Origin: a bacterium
GTDB lineage: Bacteria > Hydrogenedentota > Hydrogenedentia > Hydrogenedentiales > SLHB01
Length of the DNA stretch: 7,741 nucleotides
NCBI GenBank assembly: GCA_024231375.1
Contig: JAAEQP010000698.1
Location: 1 to 7,741, forward strand
Direction: 5' to 3'
Position 1 is the stretch's first letter, and every line of letters begins with the position of its first letter. The translations under genes were made by a program, and so were the position numbers. Positions 4,498-7,741 of the stretch are shown here, piece after piece. Below the pieces are notes generated by a model. It was not told the origin of the DNA. It did not search any database and was given only the letters and a program-made list of their open reading frames with translations.

Positions 4498-5766
4498 ATG
4501 GTCAATTCCGCCAACAGACGTTTGGGAATCTTCGCCATCATCGGTCCCGGCATCCTGGTCGCCGCAACGGGCGTGGGCGCGGGCGATCTTGCCACCGCCG
4601 CATTCACGGGCAACGCCATCGGCGTCGCCGTGATTTGGGCTGTGGTGTTGGGCGCGTTCCTGAAGTTCGTGTTGAATGAAGGCCTGGCGCGGTGGCAACT
4701 CGCCACGGGCACCACGCTCCTCGAAGGGGCCGTCGATAAGCTGGGCCTTCCCTTCCAACTCCTGTTCTTCGCCTACCTCATCGTGTGGAGCTTCTTCGTG
4801 GGCTCGGCCCTCATGTCCGCGTGCGGCGCGACCGCCCACGCCCTGATCCCCGTGTTCGACGAGGCCCGCACGGGCAAGATCGTGTTCGGCGTCGTGCATA
4901 GCCTGCTCGGTGTGGCCTTGGTGCGCATCGGCGGATACCGCCTTTTCGAGAAGGTCATGGCCCTGTGCATCGCCGTCATGTTCATCACGGTCGTCGTGTG
5001 CGCCATCCTCATCCGTCCGGCCTGGGGCGACGCCATTGCCGTGTTCGCCCATCCGGGGATGCTGCAACTGGACGGGAAGGGGCTGGTGTGGACCATGGCG
5101 CTCATGGGCGGCGTCGGCGGCACGCTGACCGTGCTGTGCTACGGGTACTGGATTCGCGAAGAAGGCCGCGAGGGCACGGAGGCGGTGCGCACGTGCCGGT
5201 TGGACCTCGCGACCGGGTACACCATGACGGCCCTGTTCGGCATCGCCATGGTCGCCATCGGCAGTCAGACCGCCGTTGAAGGCAAAGGGTCCGGACTCGT
5301 TGTGGCCTTGGCCAGCCGCCTTGAAGGCCCGCTCGGACCTGTTGGTAGATGGGCGTTTCTGTTGGGCGCATGGGGCGCCGTGTTCAGCAGTCTGCTCGGT
5401 GTATGGCAGAGCGTACCTTACGTATTCGCCGACTTCATTGGCATGTCGCTGCGCGAACCCGCCGACGCCCGGCGCCGCCGCGTCGCTCCGGCGTCTCGCA
5501 CCTACCGCGTCTACCTGTACGCGCTGGCCATCGTGCCCATGGTGGCCCTGGCGTACAGTTTCAAGGAAGTTCAGAAGTACTACGCCGTGTTTGGGGCATT
5601 CTTCATGCCTTTCCTCGCCTTCGTGCTCCTCTACCTCAACGGTCGCGCCAAATGGGTCGGCAAAGAGCATACCAACCGTCCGCTCACCGTCGTTGTGCTC
5701 GTGTTCACCCTCCTCTTCTTTGGCGCTGCGGTGGTTCTCGAGATCCGAAATCGGTTCCTCGTATGA
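4498..5766 (+). CDS. Divergent Nramp-family membrane transporter
   Basis: This 422-residue polytopic protein has about 11 hydrophobic segments (near 11-35, 42-60, 86-115, 126-145, 154-174, 197-217, 240-258, 284-305, 338-356, 362-381 and 396-415), the layout of Nramp/LeuT-fold carriers. Segment 1 starts with the Nramp-like I-G-P-G-I-L and segment 6 is glycine-rich. Canonical Nramp metal transporters coordinate Mn or Fe through D-P-G-N in helix 1 and M-P-H in helix 6. Here the helix 1 position reads G-V-G-A-G-D-L (25-31) and the helix 6 position M-G-G-V-G-G-T (203-209), so the usual metal ligands are absent apart from a displaced Asp30. The substrate is therefore unknown and mntH is not justified. 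The ATG at 4498 has AGGGGGA (4488-4494) just upstream, and the gap from the sirtuin stop is 19 bases, consistent with co-transcription. A longer start at 4432 would run into the sirtuin gene and is not favoured. Confidence 0.82.
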   Translation: MVNSANRRLGIFAIIGPGILVAATGVGAGDLATAAFTGNAIGVAVIWAVVLGAFLKFVLNEGLARWQLATGTTLLEGAVDKLGLPFQLLFFAYLIVWSFFVGSALMSACGATAHALIPVFDEARTGKIVFGVVHSLLGVALVRIGGYRLFEKVMALCIAVMFITVVVCAILIRPAWGDAIAVFAHPGMLQLDGKGLVWTMALMGGVGGTLTVLCYGYWIREEGREGTEAVRTCRLDLATGYTMTALFGIAMVAIGSQTAVEGKGSGLVVALASRLEGPLGPVGRWAFLLGAWGAVFSSLLGVWQSVPYVFADFIGMSLREPADARRRRVAPASRTYRVYLYALAIVPMVALAYSFKEVQKYYAVFGAFFMPFLAFVLLYLNGRAKWVGKEHTNRPLTVVVLVFTLLFFGAAVVLEIRNRFLV

Positions 5767-5775
5767 ATCAGCGAA

Positions 5776-5804
5776 TCGGGATTCTGGCGCTGCGGTGCTA
5801 TACT
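5776..5804 (+). promoter_or_regulatory. Extended -10 promoter for the coiled-coil protein gene
   Basis: TATACT (5799-5804) preceded by TG at 5796-5797 forms a TGn extended -10 element. The -35 at 17-base spacing, TCGGGA (5776-5781), matches only three of six consensus positions, which extended -10 promoters tolerate. Initiation near 5811 would leave a leader of about 82 bases. The element begins 10 bases after the transporter stop codon. Confidence 0.45.
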
Positions 5805-5892
5805 GAGTGCCGGAGATGCCGTCGGCTGGCGGTTGGGGTCACGGGCGCGTTGGCACGGTGGTCGCGCACCAAAGCTGGGGATAGAGCGCATT

Positions 5893-6720
5893 ATGGCTAT
5901 TCAAGATTATCTCGAGAAGAAGCTGCGGGATCTGGATGCGGACCGCAAGCAGACGCTTGAGTCCCTGGACATTGTCCGTGACAAGATCAAGGGGGCGGAC
6001 GAGAAGCGCGGCAGCCAACCGAATACCGAGAACTACAAGAAATGGAGCGGGATTCTAAAGGGGCTGGAGAGGGATCTCGACAAGCACAACGTCCACTTGA
6101 CCGCGGTCGACGCAGAGATCGACGAGAAGAAGAGGAAACTTGCCGATTATCGCAAGAAGGCGGCGGAAGCCGATGCCATGCGCGCGGCAATGCCGGAGAA
6201 GATTCTTGCGATGAGCATCGAGGAGGTGGGGCAGCTCACGGCGGAAGAGATCGCCATGCTCCAGGAGTACGAGTTGAGCCAGGAAGCCTTGGCCAAGGCT
6301 GAGGCGGCCGCCATGGAAGGTGAGGACGCCGCGGCCATCGAGACCGCGGGAGAGGCGACGGAAGCACCAGAGGCGAAGGACGAACCCGCTCCGGCGGAGA
6401 GTCCAGCACCGGACGTTGCGCCTGCGTCCGAATCGGAGCCCGAAGCCCCTCCTACCGCCGAGCCCCCCAAGCCTCAGGTGGAACTCACCGCCGCGCTGAA
6501 GAAGGTCGCCGAGAACCGCGCGAGTGAGCTCACCCTCGCGGAATTGGGCGCGATCGTGGACACGTACGCGCGCGTCGCGGGCGGGAGTGGAGACGATCCG
6601 CAGCGGACACGCATGCGGGACCTGCTGACGCTCACCGTTCGTCGATTGGAGGAGACGTACGGGGGGCTCCGTGACCGCTGGGCCGCGGCCGTGGCCTCGG
6701 CCTCGGCAAAGACGCAGTAG
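5893..6720 (+). CDS. Unrecognised acidic protein: N-terminal coiled coil, Ala/Pro/Glu linker, C-terminal helical domain
   Basis: I do not recognise this 275-residue protein. Residues about 4-95 are charged and heptad-like with two breaks (a Gly/Pro-containing turn at 40-44 and Trp51), which suggests an antiparallel helical hairpin. Residues 100-135 look like a short helical module with the repeated pattern S-I-E-E-V-G-Q-L-T-A-E-E-I. Residues about 136-195 are a low-complexity acidic Ala/Glu/Pro linker, probably disordered. Residues 196-270 form a second helical segment split by a Gly-rich turn at 230-234 (G-G-S-G-D). There is no signal peptide or membrane segment, so it is presumably cytoplasmic. 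The start is the ATG at 5893; an in-frame ATG at 5833 is possible, but the added 20 residues are Arg/Gly-rich and unlike the rest. The stop lies 8 bases from that of the convergent gene. A scaffolding or DNA-associated role is conceivable, but nothing in the sequence settles it. Confidence 0.8.
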   Translation: MAIQDYLEKKLRDLDADRKQTLESLDIVRDKIKGADEKRGSQPNTENYKKWSGILKGLERDLDKHNVHLTAVDAEIDEKKRKLADYRKKAAEADAMRAAMPEKILAMSIEEVGQLTAEEIAMLQEYELSQEALAKAEAAAMEGEDAAAIETAGEATEAPEAKDEPAPAESPAPDVAPASESEPEAPPTAEPPKPQVELTAALKKVAENRASELTLAELGAIVDTYARVAGGSGDDPQRTRMRDLLTLTVRRLEETYGGLRDRWAAAVASASAKTQ

Positions 6721-6728
6721 ACGATCGG

Positions 6729-7667
6729 CTACTTGGCGACGTAGGTCTCGATGTTCCAGGCGTAGCTGAATTCGTCTTCCCATTCATCTAGTGCTTCAGA
6801 CAACCCTACCCAAATGAGATAGCCATCGCCATCGCGTTGCTGCAGGGCGGTCCGGAAGTTCTCGACGAAGTTCGGACCCTTGAGGCTCGCCTGGGTGGCG
6901 AACACGGTGGCGGTATACATGGCGTAGGGATCCAACTGGCCGGTCATCTGCTTGTCGATCAACTCGTCCAAGTGAGCCCACGTGTTGCCGTACTTCCCAA
7001 TATGCGGCAGGGGCGCGCCGTTGTCGTGCGTCATGAAGTGCTCGTTGTCCTGGGGCTTCCAGATACCCGAAGCCCACAGCGGCGCATCGTTCACGTGGTC
7101 CGCCGTGGCTGCGCCCCACAAGGCTTGGGCCTGCCAGGACTGGGCCGGGAATTGGCTTCCCTGAATGGGGATCCAGAACCGCTCAAGCAATGAACTCTCC
7201 GGAGGGTCGGCCACGAAGCCGCCTACAATGCCCGACGGGGTCACACCAAGCTCGGAAATGAGATGGGCCACGTCGGCGTAGTTGTATATGGATTCGTGTG
7301 CATGCGGATCGACTTCGAATCCCATTCCGTGCAGCCATTCGACGATGTTCTCGCCGCCCGTGCCCGCTCCCGTGTCGTGCTGCTGCACGGCGCGCAGGAA
7401 CCGCCAGTCCGACTGCCAATTGAGCATAGCGTTCTCTTCGTCGAGCATGGTGGCGAAGTCGATGACGGCTTGGCGTTCCTGGTTGAACAGGGCCACGTCG
7501 TTGATGTAGTCGGCGCCTTCCTCGTTGTGGACGACGACGCTAACGTAGATGTAGGGAGGGTCTTCGGCCGGGCCGATGAAGCCGACGGAACAGCCGAGGG
7601 GGGCGACGAAGGCGGAGCCGGCGACGAGGCATGCCAGGATGGACAGAACGGCCAGGACACGTCTCAT
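6729..7667 (-). CDS. Exported protein resembling the polysaccharide deacetylase / NodB-like fold
   Basis: The 312-residue protein starts with a signal peptide: Arg2-Arg3, then a hydrophobic stretch of about 20 residues. Cys26 in P-L-G-C sits where a lipoprotein Cys would, but the preceding residues fit the lipobox poorly, so either secretion or lipid anchoring is possible. The first predicted strand ends in V-V-V-H-N-E-E (44-50), and a second motif, D-P-H-A-H-E, lies at 120-125. A strand-end acidic/His motif followed by an H-x-H motif is the arrangement of metal-dependent carbohydrate deacetylases. However, the classic T-F-D-D-G motif is not present, so this is at most a divergent relative. 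The C-terminal half is rich in Trp, Asp and His (for example H-D-N-G at 214-217), which may suit carbohydrate binding. The ATG is preceded by AGGAG with 8 bases of spacing. The gene is monocistronic in this window and convergent with its neighbour. Confidence 0.82.
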   Translation of the reverse strand: MRRVLAVLSILACLVAGSAFVAPLGCSVGFIGPAEDPPYIYVSVVVHNEEGADYINDVALFNQERQAVIDFATMLDEENAMLNWQSDWRFLRAVQQHDTGAGTGGENIVEWLHGMGFEVDPHAHESIYNYADVAHLISELGVTPSGIVGGFVADPPESSLLERFWIPIQGSQFPAQSWQAQALWGAATADHVNDAPLWASGIWKPQDNEHFMTHDNGAPLPHIGKYGNTWAHLDELIDKQMTGQLDPYAMYTATVFATQASLKGPNFVENFRTALQQRDGDGYLIWVGLSEALDEWEDEFSYAWNIETYVAK

Positions 7668-7675
7668 GACTACAA

Positions 7676-7680
7676 CTCCT
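7676..7680 (-). promoter_or_regulatory. Strong ribosome-binding site for the exported protein
   Basis: The minus strand reads GGGAAGGAG ending at 7676, followed by eight bases and the ATG at 7667-7665. This supports that start and the presence of the complete signal peptide. Confidence 0.7.
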
Positions 7681-7703
7681 TCCCAGGATTAGGCGTCTTC
7701 ACG

Positions 7704-7712
7704 ATTGTACCA
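7704..7712 (-). promoter_or_regulatory. Extended -10 promoter for the exported deacetylase-like gene
   Basis: Read on the minus strand, TGG followed by TACAAT (7712 down to 7704) makes a TGn extended -10 element with five of six -10 positions matched. No recognisable -35 lies 16-18 bases upstream. Initiation near 7697 would give a leader of about 30 bases that includes the strong AGGAG ribosome-binding site. Confidence 0.4.
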
Positions 7713-7741
7713 TGCTGAGAATGGAGGTGCGCTGGGGAAAG

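Noticed and set aside
4480..5670. Long open frame antisense to the Nramp-like gene (396 residues)
   Set aside because: It is His/Gly/Glu-rich with no hydrophobic or family pattern. The sense frame encodes a clear membrane protein.
6679..6708. GGCCGCGGCC palindrome near the end of the coiled-coil gene as a terminator
   Set aside because: It is coding sequence in an Ala-rich stretch and no T-run follows on either strand.
7086..7105. CACGTG cores near 6979 and 7095 as possible parS sites
   Set aside because: Only the central hexamer matches. The flanking GTTT/AAAC arms needed for ParB binding are absent, and both sites lie inside a coding region.

Overview
The window looks like GC-rich chromosomal DNA from a free-living bacterium. 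Its genes are mostly single-copy housekeeping types (parA, parB, serS). Next to them sit a protein with thrombospondin-type-3-like Asp repeats and a C-terminal membrane anchor, and a divergent Nramp-type carrier. This mix recalls large-genome environmental phyla such as Hydrogenedentota, Planctomycetota or Lentisphaerota. That placement is a low-confidence impression; no rRNA or phylogenetic marker was analysed.

Layout. (1) 1-277 is the 3' end of a surface or exported protein with Asp-rich calcium-binding-type repeats and a V-P-V-A-G-W plus transmembrane plus Arg-Arg tail. (2) 278-707 is a 430-base non-coding stretch full of inverted repeats. A near-matching CTGAAAAAT inverted pair brackets about 400 bases (305-706) that hold a large REP-like imperfect palindrome (404-468), several smaller hairpins and the likely parA promoter. 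(3) 708-2358 is parA-parB, overlapping by 8 bases: the chromosome-segregation pair. (4) 2464-5766 is a probable operon, serS - sirtuin - Nramp-like transporter, with its own promoter, a 4-base ATGA overlap between the first two genes and a 19-base gap before the third. (5) 5893-6720 is an unrecognised acidic protein with an N-terminal coiled coil and an Ala/Pro/Glu linker, behind an extended -10 promoter. (6) 6729-7667 on the minus strand is an exported protein resembling the polysaccharide deacetylase (NodB-like) fold. It converges on gene 5 with only 8 bases between the stop codons.

How the genes relate. ParA and ParB form one functional unit: ParB is a CTP-dependent clamp on parS, and ParA is the nucleoid-bound ATPase. 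SerS, the sirtuin and the transporter are probably co-transcribed but have no established joint pathway. The last two genes are independent. I see no defence system, CRISPR array, prophage or complete insertion sequence. The points most worth a second look are the repeat element that supplies the parA leader, the Nramp homologue that lacks both canonical metal-binding motifs, the serS-sirtuin translational coupling and the exported deacetylase-like protein.
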